Source: Arcticibacter eurypsychrophilus
GTDB taxonomy: Bacteria > Bacteroidota > Bacteroidia > Sphingobacteriales > Sphingobacteriaceae
Direction: 5' to 3'
Length of the DNA stretch: 64,000 nt
Assembly (NCBI RefSeq): GCF_001730525.1
Contig: NZ_MDFN01000019.1
Coordinates: 1-64,000 of the forward strand
Shown one piece after another: positions 39,761-49,481 of the stretch (positions are counted from its first letter, which is position 1; every line of letters starts with the position of its first letter). The position numbers and the translations under genes were made by a program. A model generated the notes under the pieces. It had not been told where the DNA came from, ran no database searches, and saw only the letters and a list, made by a program, of their open reading frames with translations.

Positions 39761-41392
39761 TTAATATCCTGGGTTCTGTATTAAATTGGGATTTAAAAGG
39801 AGTTCTTTCCTTGGTATTGCCCATAAATAATCACGGTTTCGGCTAAAGTTTCCAGCAGGCAGTTTGATGTAATCGTAGCTTCCACTGCTTTTATCAAATT
39901 TAGCACCACGAGAAGGTTGTGTCAATACAATTTCGGCTGTTTTCCAACGACGAATATCAAAGACCCTAAATCCTTCTAAAGCCAGTTCGCAACGGCGTTC
40001 ATTATGAATAACTTCACGTAGTGTTGCTTGTGTACCAACAGGTAGATTCAAAGCTTCACCTGTGTTGTCGAAACCAGCTCTTTGTCTTAACTTTCTTATG
40101 GTTAAATCCCAAACTGAAGCGTCCATCTGGCTTAATTCATTTTTTGCTTCCGCATACATTAGTAACACATCGGCGAAACGAATCAAAGGAATGTTGAGAC
40201 TTGAAGCCCAACCACCACCCGAGTATGTTAAAGGGTCAGGATCACAAAATTTACGATAGTAATAACCTGTAGGAGTTTGTGCGGTTCCCGCTCCTGTATA
40301 CTTATCTGACGATTTCCCTGCAGGAACAGTACCATCCGGATGGATAACAACAGTGTATTCTGTTCCTGTCCTGTCTTTCCATTTGGATCCATCATATACG
40401 ATACTCGCATTTAAACGTAGATCGCGGTTGGCGTAATCAGGATCAGCGGTTGTCCATTTATTACCATTTTTCATTAGGTAACTGTCAACAAGACCCTGAG
40501 TCGGACCTGCTAAACATAGACGAGCACCGGCAGACATGGGCGCAAAATCAACCAGATTTCCCCAGGTTTTTACTTCAGGAACGTATTGAATGCTTAGGAT
40601 GATTTCGTTGTTATATTCATTCTTTGCCCAAAACAATTCTTCATAGTTGGGAAACAACCCATATGTGCCATTTGCTGTAGTGTTAATGAGTTTGTCACAA
40701 TATTCTGCAACCTTGGCCCAATCATTATCATATAGATAAGCACGTGCGTTAAGTGCAACAGCCGCACCTCGTGTAATCCTACCATTATCTGCTGCTTGAT
40801 ATTCTTCCCGACTAGGTAAAATAACGGCAACTTCGTCTAATTCCTGGTGAATCCATTGCATTATTTCTGCGTGGGACTTAGGCTTAAGCGCCTTTGATTC
40901 ATCCAGTGTAATATCACTAGTGAAATGAGGTACTGCGCCGTACCATGTCGTAAGCTCCAGATAGAGTGAGGCACGTATAAAGCGAATTTCAGCTTTTCTT
41001 TTTTCTTTCAGTTCCGGATCCATACCCGTAACTCTATCTATATTGGCCAAAAAAGTGTGACAGGTTTTAATTCCTCCATAGCAGGCGCCCCATTCACTTT
41101 CAAATCGTGCGTTTGAAGCATCCGCCAGACCCGTTGCAATGATCTTTTCGGTAGAGGATCCGTAACCGTTATAAACGTTGTCGCTCAATATCTCATTTGC
41201 CATGAAGTAATCGCTGCTAAACATCTGCCGATATGCCATGTTTAATACAGAGTTAGCCTTATCTAAAGATGTCCAGTAAGTTTCATCTGTAAACTTACTG
41301 GTAGGCACAACATCCAGCTTTACGCATCCTGCAAAAGATAAACATGTTATCATTAAAGCAAGAGTGCTATATTTTATATATTTCCTTTTCAT
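39761..41392 (-). CDS. SusD/RagB-family glycan-binding lipoprotein
   Basis: A 543-residue outer-membrane lipoprotein (LSFAGC lipobox, cysteine near residue 22). The TPR-like SusD fold is shown by ETYWTSLDKANSVLNMAYRQM, KAEIRFIRASLYLELTTWYG, GAAVALNARAYLYDNDWAKV and the C-terminal LRQRAGFDN, REVIHNERRCELALEGFR and FDIRRWK motifs. It forms the lid on the SusC pore and captures oligosaccharide. It follows susC by 37 bases. Confidence 0.95.
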   Translation of the reverse strand: MKRKYIKYSTLALMITCLSFAGCVKLDVVPTSKFTDETYWTSLDKANSVLNMAYRQMFSSDYFMANEILSDNVYNGYGSSTEKIIATGLADASNARFESEWGACYGGIKTCHTFLANIDRVTGMDPELKEKRKAEIRFIRASLYLELTTWYGAVPHFTSDITLDESKALKPKSHAEIMQWIHQELDEVAVILPSREEYQAADNGRITRGAAVALNARAYLYDNDWAKVAEYCDKLINTTANGTYGLFPNYEELFWAKNEYNNEIILSIQYVPEVKTWGNLVDFAPMSAGARLCLAGPTQGLVDSYLMKNGNKWTTADPDYANRDLRLNASIVYDGSKWKDRTGTEYTVVIHPDGTVPAGKSSDKYTGAGTAQTPTGYYYRKFCDPDPLTYSGGGWASSLNIPLIRFADVLLMYAEAKNELSQMDASVWDLTIRKLRQRAGFDNTGEALNLPVGTQATLREVIHNERRCELALEGFRVFDIRRWKTAEIVLTQPSRGAKFDKSSGSYDYIKLPAGNFSRNRDYLWAIPRKELLLNPNLIQNPGY

Positions 41393-41429
41393 GATTCCTT
41401 ATTATATAGTTTTAATTTTATGCTCTCAG

Positions 41430-44400
41430 TTAAAACTGAATATCAAAACCACCACCAATATATTTAAGTAGAGGATAGTTACGCCCACTGTTAGCACCTG
41501 ACGCATTCATACTTCCACCAAATTCTGTAGATTCTGGATCAATGAAAGAGTTCTTTGTGAAAGTAATTAGGTTCTGTCCACTGATGAAAACACGCACTGT
41601 GTTCAGACCCATATTAGAAACCAATTTTTTGGGTATGGTATAACCAATTTGAATGTTTTTCATACGCAAGTATGCAGCGTTGAAAATATTTAGGTCAGAC
41701 CCTTTACCGTAATTATTAATGGTAGATGCAGTACCTGGAGCAGTAAGCCTTGGCCTTGATGCATCAGGATTTGCAGGTGTCCAATAATCTAGTTGATGTT
41801 CAAACATAACAAAGGAATAGCCCCCATGAAACGGCTCAATAGATTCACCACGTAAAGCCATATCGCGTTTGCCAACACCTTGCCATAACATATTCAAGTC
41901 AAACCCTCTCCACTGAACATCGTAAGTTATTCCGAAAGTATAGCGAGGGAAAGCATGTCCCAAAACATATCGGTCACTGTCATCAATAATACCATCACCG
42001 TTACGATCTTTATATTTGACATCTCCAGGCTGGGGTGACACTCCTATAGGTAGGGCAGAATTCTTAACATCTTCCTCATTTTGGAAAAATCCTTCTGTTT
42101 TATATCCGTAATAACTAAATAACGGTAAACCTATTCGAACAATCCGTTCAATCTCATCAGATTTTGAGATCTGTTCATTCCCTTCAAATTTAATTACTTC
42201 ATTACGGGAATCACCAATATTGAATCCGAATGAATGACTAAATCTATTATGTCGCAGATTATAATTAAGGGAGAACTCCCAACCTTGATTGACTATTTCC
42301 CCTAAATTTGCATTGGGTACTGCTCCTCCTAAAGTAAGTGGGGTTTGAGGTACTAATAGAATATCCTTAGTTGTTTTATGAAAATAGTCAAAAGTTGCCC
42401 TTAGTCTGCTTTTAAAGAAAGATGCATCTGCCCCAATATTTAATGTTGTCGTCGTTTCCCATTGTAATCCTGGGTTGCCGAAGGTATATCCAGTACCTGG
42501 CACTGATACATTATTAAAGCCGTATTGACTGGGATATATCGTATAAGTTGCAAATGTTTGATAATCATCTACGTTTTGATTACCAAGCTTACCATAAGAA
42601 CCCCTTATCTTCAAATCTCCTACTCTATCTTTCCAAGATTCGAGGAAGTTTTCTTCTGAAGCACGCCATCCCAAGGATACTGCAGGGAAAAATCCCCATC
42701 GTTTGTCTGGAGCGAACCTCGAAGATCCATCATATCTAAAACTTGCTTCAGCAAGATATTTATCATTATAAGAATATCCTACCCGTCCAAACCCTGAATA
42801 AATACTTCTTTCGGTAGTTCCACCTACAGTATTATAACTGCTTTCATCTGTAATAGTTCCTTCAACAGGTGTTCCTAATATAGGATCTACAAATTTTTTC
42901 TTTACTTCTTGCCGAAGTTGACGGTATGATTCGTTGGATACTCCAGCAAGAAGAGAGATGTTATGAACTTTTGCAAATGAATGCGTATAATCTAACATTG
43001 CTTGTACATTCAAAACAGTTGCTTTTGCGCTATAATCTTCAATACTATAGTTCTTCGAATCATTTTGATTTACTGGAGTCTCATCGCCCGACAAATTGTA
43101 CACCGGCCAGTAGAACCTCCTGATTAAACGGTTTTCGGGACGAAGGTCTAACCCTAATAATCCCTTTGCCTTTAACCCTTTCAACAGTTCAACTTCTCCG
43201 TTTAAACTTCCCTGAAAATGATCATTCACTGAATTTATATAACCACCATGCTCTAAATTCGCTAATGGATTACCAGCAGTCAGTACTTCATTCGTATAGT
43301 ATCTCCCATTTTCATCTTTTAAAACGTAGGTATTATATACCGGAATACGGGATGCATCAGCTATTAAGAACCCATTATCTCCTTGATAAGCTTTACTATC
43401 ACTTCTGTCATACCACAAAATGGTGGAAAGTTTCAATCGTCCAATATCGGTAGTAATATTCGAACGAAAGTTGTAGCGTTTTGTGCCATAATCTGGCCCT
43501 TTATAATTACTTTTCTGATCATAATATCCAAGAGAGATCATGTAAGCCGTATTGGTTGATCCCCCTTGTACATTTATATTATAATTTTGCTGTAATCCAT
43601 CCTTTAAAATTCCATTCAGAAAATATTCGCTGTCACCAGTAGCAAACTGACTTATTTGCTCGGAAGAATATATGGGATTCGCTCCTGAATTTACGTAAGA
43701 GTCATTTCGTAGCAATGCGTTCTGATATCCTTTTAAAGGGGTCATCAACACTTCGGCGTTTTGAGTTCCAACAATTCCACCGAATCTGATGACAGGCTCC
43801 ATGCCTTTTTTGCCTTTTTTGGTTGTAATTAAAATAACTCCATTGGCCGAACGTGATCCATAAATGGCTGAACTCCCAGCATCTTTTAAAACCGAAACGC
43901 TTTCAATATCATTCGGATTCAGATTGTTCATATTATTAATGTCATCACTGATTATCCCATCAATCACCAATAAGGGAGAATTATTCCCAATAGTGCTAAC
44001 CCCTCTAAGATTGATATTCATAGCGTTGTCATTAGGATTCATGCTTCGCTGTTGAATAACAAGGCTTGGCGATGACCCTTGAAGTGCTTGAGTAACATTG
44101 CCTACCGGACGATCTTCAATCTGACTCGCTTTAATCTGATCTACCGCTCCCACCACACTTGATCTACGCTGCGTTCCGTAACCCACTACTACAACTTCTT
44201 CTAAAGCTTTTTGCTCTGGAATCAGGCTCACTGAAATGGTAGTTTGTCCTGTAATAATTACTTCTTTAGCAGCATAACCGATAAAAGAAAATACAAGTAC
44301 CCCGTTGTCATTAGGAGTGCTGATTTTAAACCGACCATCCACATCCGTGCTGGTTGCTATTGAAGTTCCCTTGAGTCGTACACTTACCCCCGGAAGCGCA

Positions 44401-44843
44401 TCACCCTTTTCATCCGTTACCCTTCCTGTAAGGTTAACAGCTTGATTGAAAGACGTACCTGCAAAGGTTTGAGTCCTTTCAGTTTTCTTCCTGACTACAA
44501 TTGTGTTCCTTTCAATCACAAAGGTCAGGGGTTGTCCGGCAAAACATTTTACAAGTACATCCTCAATAGAGGCATCTTTTACAGAAATATTAATAGGTTT
44601 GGTTTCCTGCAACATATCAAGATCATAGAAGAAATCATAATTGGTTTGTTTCTTGATTTCTTTGAAAACCTTTTCAATGGTTACATTATGTTCCGCTAAA
44701 TTAATTTTCTGTGCGTATCCTTTCGCGCTCACTTGTAAAAATGCTGCCATCATTAAACAAATGGTTAGTTTCATGGCGAGCAAAAATTTAAAAGATATGC
44801 GGTTCATGTAACTGCATATTAATCCAGTACAAATTTTATACAT
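41430..44843 (-). CDS. SusC-type TonB-dependent transducer with N-terminal signalling domain
   Basis: A 1137-residue outer-membrane importer. After the signal peptide (to about KGYAQ) comes an STN domain at about 45-125 (TIEKVFKEIKKQTNYDFFYD), then a carboxypeptidase-like domain (LTGRVTDEKGDALPGVSV), the plug (VVVVGYGTQRRSSVVGAV, then LVIDGII) and a 22-strand barrel ending in an aromatic residue. The STN domain marks it as a transducer that reports substrate to the FecR/ECF sigma pair upstream. It pairs with SusD to import mannan fragments. ATG 44843 is kept; ATG 44807 (MNRISFKFLL) is an alternative. Confidence 0.95.
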   Translation of the reverse strand: MYKICTGLICSYMNRISFKFLLAMKLTICLMMAAFLQVSAKGYAQKINLAEHNVTIEKVFKEIKKQTNYDFFYDLDMLQETKPINISVKDASIEDVLVKCFAGQPLTFVIERNTIVVRKKTERTQTFAGTSFNQAVNLTGRVTDEKGDALPGVSVRLKGTSIATSTDVDGRFKISTPNDNGVLVFSFIGYAAKEVIITGQTTISVSLIPEQKALEEVVVVGYGTQRRSSVVGAVDQIKASQIEDRPVGNVTQALQGSSPSLVIQQRSMNPNDNAMNINLRGVSTIGNNSPLLVIDGIISDDINNMNNLNPNDIESVSVLKDAGSSAIYGSRSANGVILITTKKGKKGMEPVIRFGGIVGTQNAEVLMTPLKGYQNALLRNDSYVNSGANPIYSSEQISQFATGDSEYFLNGILKDGLQQNYNINVQGGSTNTAYMISLGYYDQKSNYKGPDYGTKRYNFRSNITTDIGRLKLSTILWYDRSDSKAYQGDNGFLIADASRIPVYNTYVLKDENGRYYTNEVLTAGNPLANLEHGGYINSVNDHFQGSLNGEVELLKGLKAKGLLGLDLRPENRLIRRFYWPVYNLSGDETPVNQNDSKNYSIEDYSAKATVLNVQAMLDYTHSFAKVHNISLLAGVSNESYRQLRQEVKKKFVDPILGTPVEGTITDESSYNTVGGTTERSIYSGFGRVGYSYNDKYLAEASFRYDGSSRFAPDKRWGFFPAVSLGWRASEENFLESWKDRVGDLKIRGSYGKLGNQNVDDYQTFATYTIYPSQYGFNNVSVPGTGYTFGNPGLQWETTTTLNIGADASFFKSRLRATFDYFHKTTKDILLVPQTPLTLGGAVPNANLGEIVNQGWEFSLNYNLRHNRFSHSFGFNIGDSRNEVIKFEGNEQISKSDEIERIVRIGLPLFSYYGYKTEGFFQNEEDVKNSALPIGVSPQPGDVKYKDRNGDGIIDDSDRYVLGHAFPRYTFGITYDVQWRGFDLNMLWQGVGKRDMALRGESIEPFHGGYSFVMFEHQLDYWTPANPDASRPRLTAPGTASTINNYGKGSDLNIFNAAYLRMKNIQIGYTIPKKLVSNMGLNTVRVFISGQNLITFTKNSFIDPESTEFGGSMNASGANSGRNYPLLKYIGGGFDIQF

Positions 44844-44906
44844 TTGATTTTAGGTTTAATTATAGGATATTGTTAGTCAAAATCTTGCTGGTTAGCCTCA
44901 TTGTTT

Positions 44907-44932
44907 ACAGGAGCGGGCCGAATCGCTCCTGT
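44907..44932. other. Hairpin between fecR and susC
   Basis: ACAGGAGCG and CGCTCCTGT form a 9-bp perfect stem with an 8-nt loop in the 120-bp gap between fecR and susC. The stem is GC-richer than its surroundings but no T-tract follows on the minus strand, so it may be an RNA-processing or partial attenuation element rather than a full terminator. Confidence 0.5.
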
Positions 44933-44963
44933 TTATTCAGGTTAAGCGCTTGTTAGTATAGTT

Positions 44964-46169
44964 TTATGGCATAACTGTAATCCTCCTTTCTTCAATTCCG
45001 AAGTGAATAACTCCTGTTAACTCCATTATTTTTAGCACTTCAGAGACGTTTTTGAACTTAGAAATAGTTCCCCCAAATCGTTTATTCTGAATGTTTCCTT
45101 TATATTCGATATCCACATTGTACCATCGGGAAATCTTTCGCATAATACTGCCAATATTTTCATTTTCAAATACGAAATAACCGTTTTTCCAGGCAAGCAC
45201 CTCCTCTGTATCTACATTGGATAGTTGAATGTCATGGGCAACTTTTGCTTGCTGACCGGGATGCAATAACCGGGTAGTATGTGTGGCTAATTGAGTAACA
45301 CGGACAGATCCTTCCAATAATGTGGTTTTGGATACCGCTTCATCTGCATAAGCATTTATGTTGAAATGGGTGCCCAGTACACGGATTTCCTGTTCTCTTC
45401 TATCCCCTTCCTCACAAATTGTATGTACGATAAAAGGCATTTTATCATGTCCTTTCTTTGCTATTATCGTTTTTACCTCAAAATAAGCCTCCCCTGTCAA
45501 TTCTACTTTTCGTGTTCTTCCTGAAAACTGTGCGGGAAATTTTAGAGATGATGCTGCGTTGAGCCATACCCGGGTACCATCGGGTAGAATAATCATATAT
45601 TGTCCTCCTTTTGGCGTACTAATGGTATTGTATGCCAAGTTGCGGGAATCAGCATCAGCATGTCCGCCTTTCAAAATCTGAAAAACAACCTGACCATCCT
45701 GATCATTCCTGATTGCGATATTACCGCGGTTAGCCAGAAGACCTTTTTTCTCTTTATTCAGGATGATTTGCGAGCCGTCGGAAAGAGTCAGGATCGCTTT
45801 GTTTCCACCTGGGTTGATGTCCTTAAATTTAGTGCTGACAATTTGGTTCTTCTGAGAAAAGTTAATTTGGATGTACTGATATGCCCCGAATGATAAAACA
45901 AGAAGTACAACAGCTGCAGCTGCCAAAATATATTTAATAATTGCAGTTCTTTTAATGTGAGGTATGTGCTCATGGGTATTTTTCAAAATAGCCGAATAGA
46001 GACGTTCTTTAAGCTCCTCGGGTGTTTCGGCTGATTCACTTTCCAGTATACGGTCGTCAAATGAAGCGTACCAGGTATTGAACGATACTTTTTCCGCATC
46101 AGTAATCGTACCTAGCCTCCACTTCTCAGCAAGTTCATACATACGTTTTTCTGTGTTTTGATCGGGCAT
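44964..46169 (-). CDS. FecR-family anti-sigma regulator
   Basis: A 401-residue inner-membrane protein. The cytoplasmic N-terminus (RMYELAEKWRLGTITDAE) would hold the ECF sigma factor. One membrane segment lies at about 75-95 (IIKYILAAAAVVLLVLSFGAY). The periplasmic part has the FecR domain (YNTISTPKGGQYMIILPDGTRVWLNAASSL is its signature region) and a C-terminal secretin/TonB short-N-like domain (GGTISKFKNVSEVLKIMELTG) that contacts the SusC STN domain. I chose ATG 46169 (MPDQNTEK). It is 76 bases after the sigma gene. Confidence 0.93.
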   Translation of the reverse strand: MPDQNTEKRMYELAEKWRLGTITDAEKVSFNTWYASFDDRILESESAETPEELKERLYSAILKNTHEHIPHIKRTAIIKYILAAAAVVLLVLSFGAYQYIQINFSQKNQIVSTKFKDINPGGNKAILTLSDGSQIILNKEKKGLLANRGNIAIRNDQDGQVVFQILKGGHADADSRNLAYNTISTPKGGQYMIILPDGTRVWLNAASSLKFPAQFSGRTRKVELTGEAYFEVKTIIAKKGHDKMPFIVHTICEEGDRREQEIRVLGTHFNINAYADEAVSKTTLLEGSVRVTQLATHTTRLLHPGQQAKVAHDIQLSNVDTEEVLAWKNGYFVFENENIGSIMRKISRWYNVDIEYKGNIQNKRFGGTISKFKNVSEVLKIMELTGVIHFGIEERRITVMP

Positions 46170-46245
46170 ATTGGCGTTCTTTCTATAATAGCCAAACCTG
46201 TAGCACAAATCCCTTAGTCCAAATGCAAATAAATTTAGTGTAGAT

Positions 46246-46821
46246 TTAAATAAAGAGTATAATCCAGTTGAACAGGTTCCCGAATGAGCTTCGAAGGGTT
46301 TTGCGTGCTCTGGATAAATGCACTTCTACGGTTTTTTCAGAGATGCAGAGTTCTTGTGCAATCTGTCTTTGCGTATAGCCCTTTTCATGTTTAAGTGTAA
46401 ATACCAAACGGCACTTATCTGGTAGTGTATCAATAGTATGCTGAAGCCTGGTTTTTAGTTCATTCAGATCAAGCGTTTGTAAGGTAGTATAATCCAATTC
46501 GGAATACGATCTGGCTGCTTCCTTTTGATATACCTGCTGCCTGACTCGCTTTGCCAGCCGATTAATCACTTCAAACTTCACTGCCGTTGCAAAGTAATTG
46601 CTGAAGCCTGTTGTTAAAACAAAATAATCCCGCCTGCGCCATAGATTGCAGAAAATATCCTGTACTACTTCCTCTGCTTCCAGTTCATCATTCAAGCGTT
46701 TACTGGCAATAACGTATAATTTATCCCAGTAACGATCGTATATTTCTCTAAAAACATTCCTTTCGCCATTTTTAAGAAGTACTGCCAGGTCAAAATCGGT
46801 TAATTGGTTATAAGCTTGCAT
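46246..46821 (-). CDS. ECF sigma factor (SusC/FecR-associated)
   Basis: A 191-residue RpoE-type sigma factor. Region 2 is visible as FREIYDRYWDKLYVIASKRL and EAEEVVQDIFCNLWRRRD; region 4 as LPDKCRLVFTLKHEKGYTQ, then RQIAQELCISEKTVEVHLSRA. It would be released by the FecR neighbour when SusC binds its glycan and then transcribe susC and downstream genes. It heads the sigma-fecR-susC series. Confidence 0.94.
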   Translation of the reverse strand: MQAYNQLTDFDLAVLLKNGERNVFREIYDRYWDKLYVIASKRLNDELEAEEVVQDIFCNLWRRRDYFVLTTGFSNYFATAVKFEVINRLAKRVRQQVYQKEAARSYSELDYTTLQTLDLNELKTRLQHTIDTLPDKCRLVFTLKHEKGYTQRQIAQELCISEKTVEVHLSRARKTLRSSFGNLFNWIILFI

Positions 46822-46908
46822 TGAGCTGGTATTTAAGCTAAGCTAATTTAAATCCTTTTTCTTGAATTACTGATTTTATTATCGATCAGGTTTTCAATAG
46901 AATAAGTA

Positions 46909-47787
46909 TTATGATAGTATATTCTCTCTCCATAGCGAAGACGCTCCTACTAAAATGGCTTCCTCCCCTAATTTTGCTTTTAAAATGGGAATAGTGCTAT
47001 ATTGAGGTAAAAGTCCAACACGGAGCGCATCTTCAAATAAATAGAAAGACTGCGCAATATTTCCTCCCAATATCACGGCCTCCGGATTTTCTATTTCAAT
47101 AAACATATTTAAGAAAGCAGCTAGATTTGTTCCGAATTCTTCAAACAATTGGTCAATGTGAGGATTACTTTCTGCCATACTGACCAGCGTTTTTACATCT
47201 GTTACTTTTTTCCCGCTGAGCTCAAAATAACGCTGAGCAAACCAGCGCGTAGATAAATAATCTTCGGCAATAGTATCTTTAAAAGGATTATTCCACCGAT
47301 CTGCATCATGTGCCACTCCTTTCCTATACCAGGAAGATCCCAGTCCGGTTCCTAATGTTAATCCTATCACAGAATTATAATCAGCCCCTGCTCCTCCGAA
47401 TGCTTCGCCTTGCAGAAAACTGGCCGCATCATTCATCAAGCGGATATGATCCGCTGGGATTTCTAGTTTTTTCGATAACAGTTCTTTTAGATTCAAACCA
47501 TACAGGGTATCGTATTTGTCCTGGTTTTTTATATAACTAACTCCGGTATCATAATTAAGTGGCCCTGGTATTCCAATTCCTATCTTCTTATCATCTGTTT
47601 TTAAATGGCTAAATACATTATTTATTAATTCAGCCCAGGATTCAATAATTGCATTAGCCTTAGCATGAGAATCTATATGTTTGCGTAACCAGGTTTCTGG
47701 TAGTATTTGTTTATTATCAAGATCAACTAAAGCTGCTGTTATATGAGAGCCACCAATATCTACTCCCATCACTATTGAACTATTCAT
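46909..47787 (-). CDS. ROK-family sugar kinase without the zinc motif
   Basis: A 292-residue cytoplasmic kinase of the ROK family. The phosphate-binding start MGVDIGGSHITAALVD, the IGIGIPGPLN segment, the catalytic D120 in LMNDAASFLQGEAF and GLTLGTGLGSS are all present. The CxCGxxGCxE zinc motif seen in most ROK proteins is absent, and there is no cysteine in the whole protein. No DNA-binding domain is attached, so it is a kinase and not a repressor. In this setting it may phosphorylate mannose or glucose brought in by the MFS importer upstream; substrate is inferred. Confidence 0.86.
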   Translation of the reverse strand: MNSSIVMGVDIGGSHITAALVDLDNKQILPETWLRKHIDSHAKANAIIESWAELINNVFSHLKTDDKKIGIGIPGPLNYDTGVSYIKNQDKYDTLYGLNLKELLSKKLEIPADHIRLMNDAASFLQGEAFGGAGADYNSVIGLTLGTGLGSSWYRKGVAHDADRWNNPFKDTIAEDYLSTRWFAQRYFELSGKKVTDVKTLVSMAESNPHIDQLFEEFGTNLAAFLNMFIEIENPEAVILGGNIAQSFYLFEDALRVGLLPQYSTIPILKAKLGEEAILVGASSLWRENILS

Positions 47788-47816
47788 ATTAATTTATGCT
47801 GATTTATAATGTCAAA

Positions 47817-47848
47817 CAAACATATAAATAGTAAAACGTTTTAGCAAA
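47817..47848 (-). promoter_or_regulatory. ROK gene promoter with embedded LacI-type operator
   Basis: On the minus strand TTTG (47848-47845) and TATGTTTG (47824-47817) are 20 bp apart, matching both primary promoter elements. Between them TAAAACGTTTTA (47832-47843) is a perfect 12-bp palindrome with the central CG of LacI-family operators, and AAACGTTTTAGC (47834-47845) matches the motif found upstream of the GH2 gene and the sensor kinase with one change. Confidence 0.68.
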
Positions 47849-47975
47849 TAATTAAATGGATTTATCAATTATTATTAAAGTTTGCTTTGTTTTTAGAGAT
47901 CTTCTTGATATGATTAGATTTAGTTCAAATTAGGGTAATATGATTTTTCTGAGCTGAAGTTCGGCGGACAGACAT

Positions 47976-48019
47976 AAAAAAAGGACTATAAAGATCAGAC
48001 GATCCTAATAATCCTTTTT
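47976..48019 (-). terminator. Terminator downstream of the MFS sugar transporter
   Basis: AAAAAGGA and TCCTTTTT (arms 48019-48012 and 47985-47978 on the minus strand) enclose a second small stem around GATC-GTCT-GATC, and the hairpin ends in seven T residues. It separates the transporter transcript from the ROK gene promoter. Confidence 0.6.
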
Positions 48020-48062
48020 CAAGCTGGTTATAGTATTGAATTTAATTTTATATCAGAGGTGC

Positions 48063-49481
48063 TTAGGGCAGCTCTGACAGTTTTACGTTTTTTGCGCAAA
48101 AGATACCATAAAACAGGATATATCCATAACAAATCACAGGAACGATAAAAGAATGATGGATGCCAATTGAATCAGCAAGAGCTCCCTGTATTAACGGAAC
48201 TACAGCACCACCTAAAATCGCCATTACCAGAAGGGAAGATCCCTGACTAGTATATCTTCCTAAACCTGCAATTGAAAGTGTAAAGATGTTCGAAAACATA
48301 ATCGAGTTAAACAGACCTACGCTCAACAGTGTCCACATGGCCACAGGGCCAAATGTGAAGATACTGGTAAGTACCAGGATCATGTTCACAACGGCGAAAA
48401 TAGCAAGCGTACGTGCCGGTGCTGATTTACCAATGAAGAAACCAATCAGGTTAAGCACGATAAAGCCTAAGAAAGCGCTAATCTGCATAAAGCTTAGATC
48501 TACAATGCTGAAAAGTAAAGCGAATACAACGATTGCAACACCGATCATATAGATTAATTTCTTAGAAGCCGTCAATGTTTGATTTAACGATATTGCACCC
48601 AGGAACCTGCCGATCATTGCACCTCCCCAGTATAACGCCAGGTAGTTTTTACTTACTGATTCAGGGATATTCATAATATCTTCATGCGCCAGGTAATTAA
48701 TCATAAAACTACCAATGGAAACCTCGCCTCCTACATAAAAGAAAATTCCCAAAATACCTAATCTCAGTTGTGGGAATTTGAATGCACCAAGACCACCATG
48801 TTCCGTTTCATCTGATTTAAATGTAGGCAGATTGATCTTATACACGATAAATGCAACAACAAGAAAAATGATTGTAAATGCGATATAAGGTGTTTTAGTG
48901 GCATCAGCAGACAATACGCCATTGTTTGAGAATAATTCGAATATTAAAAATCCACCTAATATCGGAGCAATCGTTGTTCCCAGGGAATTGAATGCCTGTG
49001 CGAGATTTAACCTGCTTGAAGCACTTTTTTCATCTCCCAAAAGGGATACATATGGATTTGCTGCAATTTGCAACAGCGTAAAACCTAAGCCTAGAATGAA
49101 CAACGCACCTAAAAATAAGCCATATATTGATAATACAGATGCTGGATAAAATAGAAAGCATCCAAGTGCGGAAACCACAAGACCTAACAGCATTCCATTT
49201 TTGTAACCAATTTTATTAATTGGGTCACCTTTATAATAAGAAATGATGAAGTAGCAAAGCGAGCCAATGAAATAGGCACCAAAGAAGCAAAATTGTACCA
49301 GCATCGATTGCAGATAACTGAGCGAAAAAAGTTCCTTTAAATGAGGAATTAAAATATCATTCATGGAGGTTATGAATCCCCACATAAAAAACAAAGAAGT
49401 CAGTGTAGCAAAAGGTACAGTGTAATTCTTTGATGTTTCAGCACTGGGTTGGTGACCAGTCTCAATTGTGTTTCCTACCAT
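48063..49481 (-). CDS. FucP/GluP-type MFS sugar importer
   Basis: A 472-residue inner-membrane protein with about twelve hydrophobic segments. The start of the fold (LTSLFFMWGFITSMNDILIPHL) is the hallmark of the FucP/glucose-galactose branch of the MFS, and ILGLGFTLLQIAANPYVSLLG and GRYTSQGSSLLVMAILGGAVVP also match. It would import the monosaccharide released in the periplasm by proton symport. Sugar identity is not certain; mannose or glucose fits the neighbours. It lies upstream of the ROK gene but has its own terminator. Confidence 0.9.
   Translation of the reverse strand: MVGNTIETGHQPSAETSKNYTVPFATLTSLFFMWGFITSMNDILIPHLKELFSLSYLQSMLVQFCFFGAYFIGSLCYFIISYYKGDPINKIGYKNGMLLGLVVSALGCFLFYPASVLSIYGLFLGALFILGLGFTLLQIAANPYVSLLGDEKSASSRLNLAQAFNSLGTTIAPILGGFLIFELFSNNGVLSADATKTPYIAFTIIFLVVAFIVYKINLPTFKSDETEHGGLGAFKFPQLRLGILGIFFYVGGEVSIGSFMINYLAHEDIMNIPESVSKNYLALYWGGAMIGRFLGAISLNQTLTASKKLIYMIGVAIVVFALLFSIVDLSFMQISAFLGFIVLNLIGFFIGKSAPARTLAIFAVVNMILVLTSIFTFGPVAMWTLLSVGLFNSIMFSNIFTLSIAGLGRYTSQGSSLLVMAILGGAVVPLIQGALADSIGIHHSFIVPVICYGYILFYGIFCAKNVKLSELP

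Noticed and set aside
46909-47787. ROK gene as the transcriptional repressor of the locus
   Set aside because: It begins directly with the kinase phosphate-binding motif and has no helix-turn-helix domain, so it cannot be the protein that binds the AAACGWTTTAGC sites.
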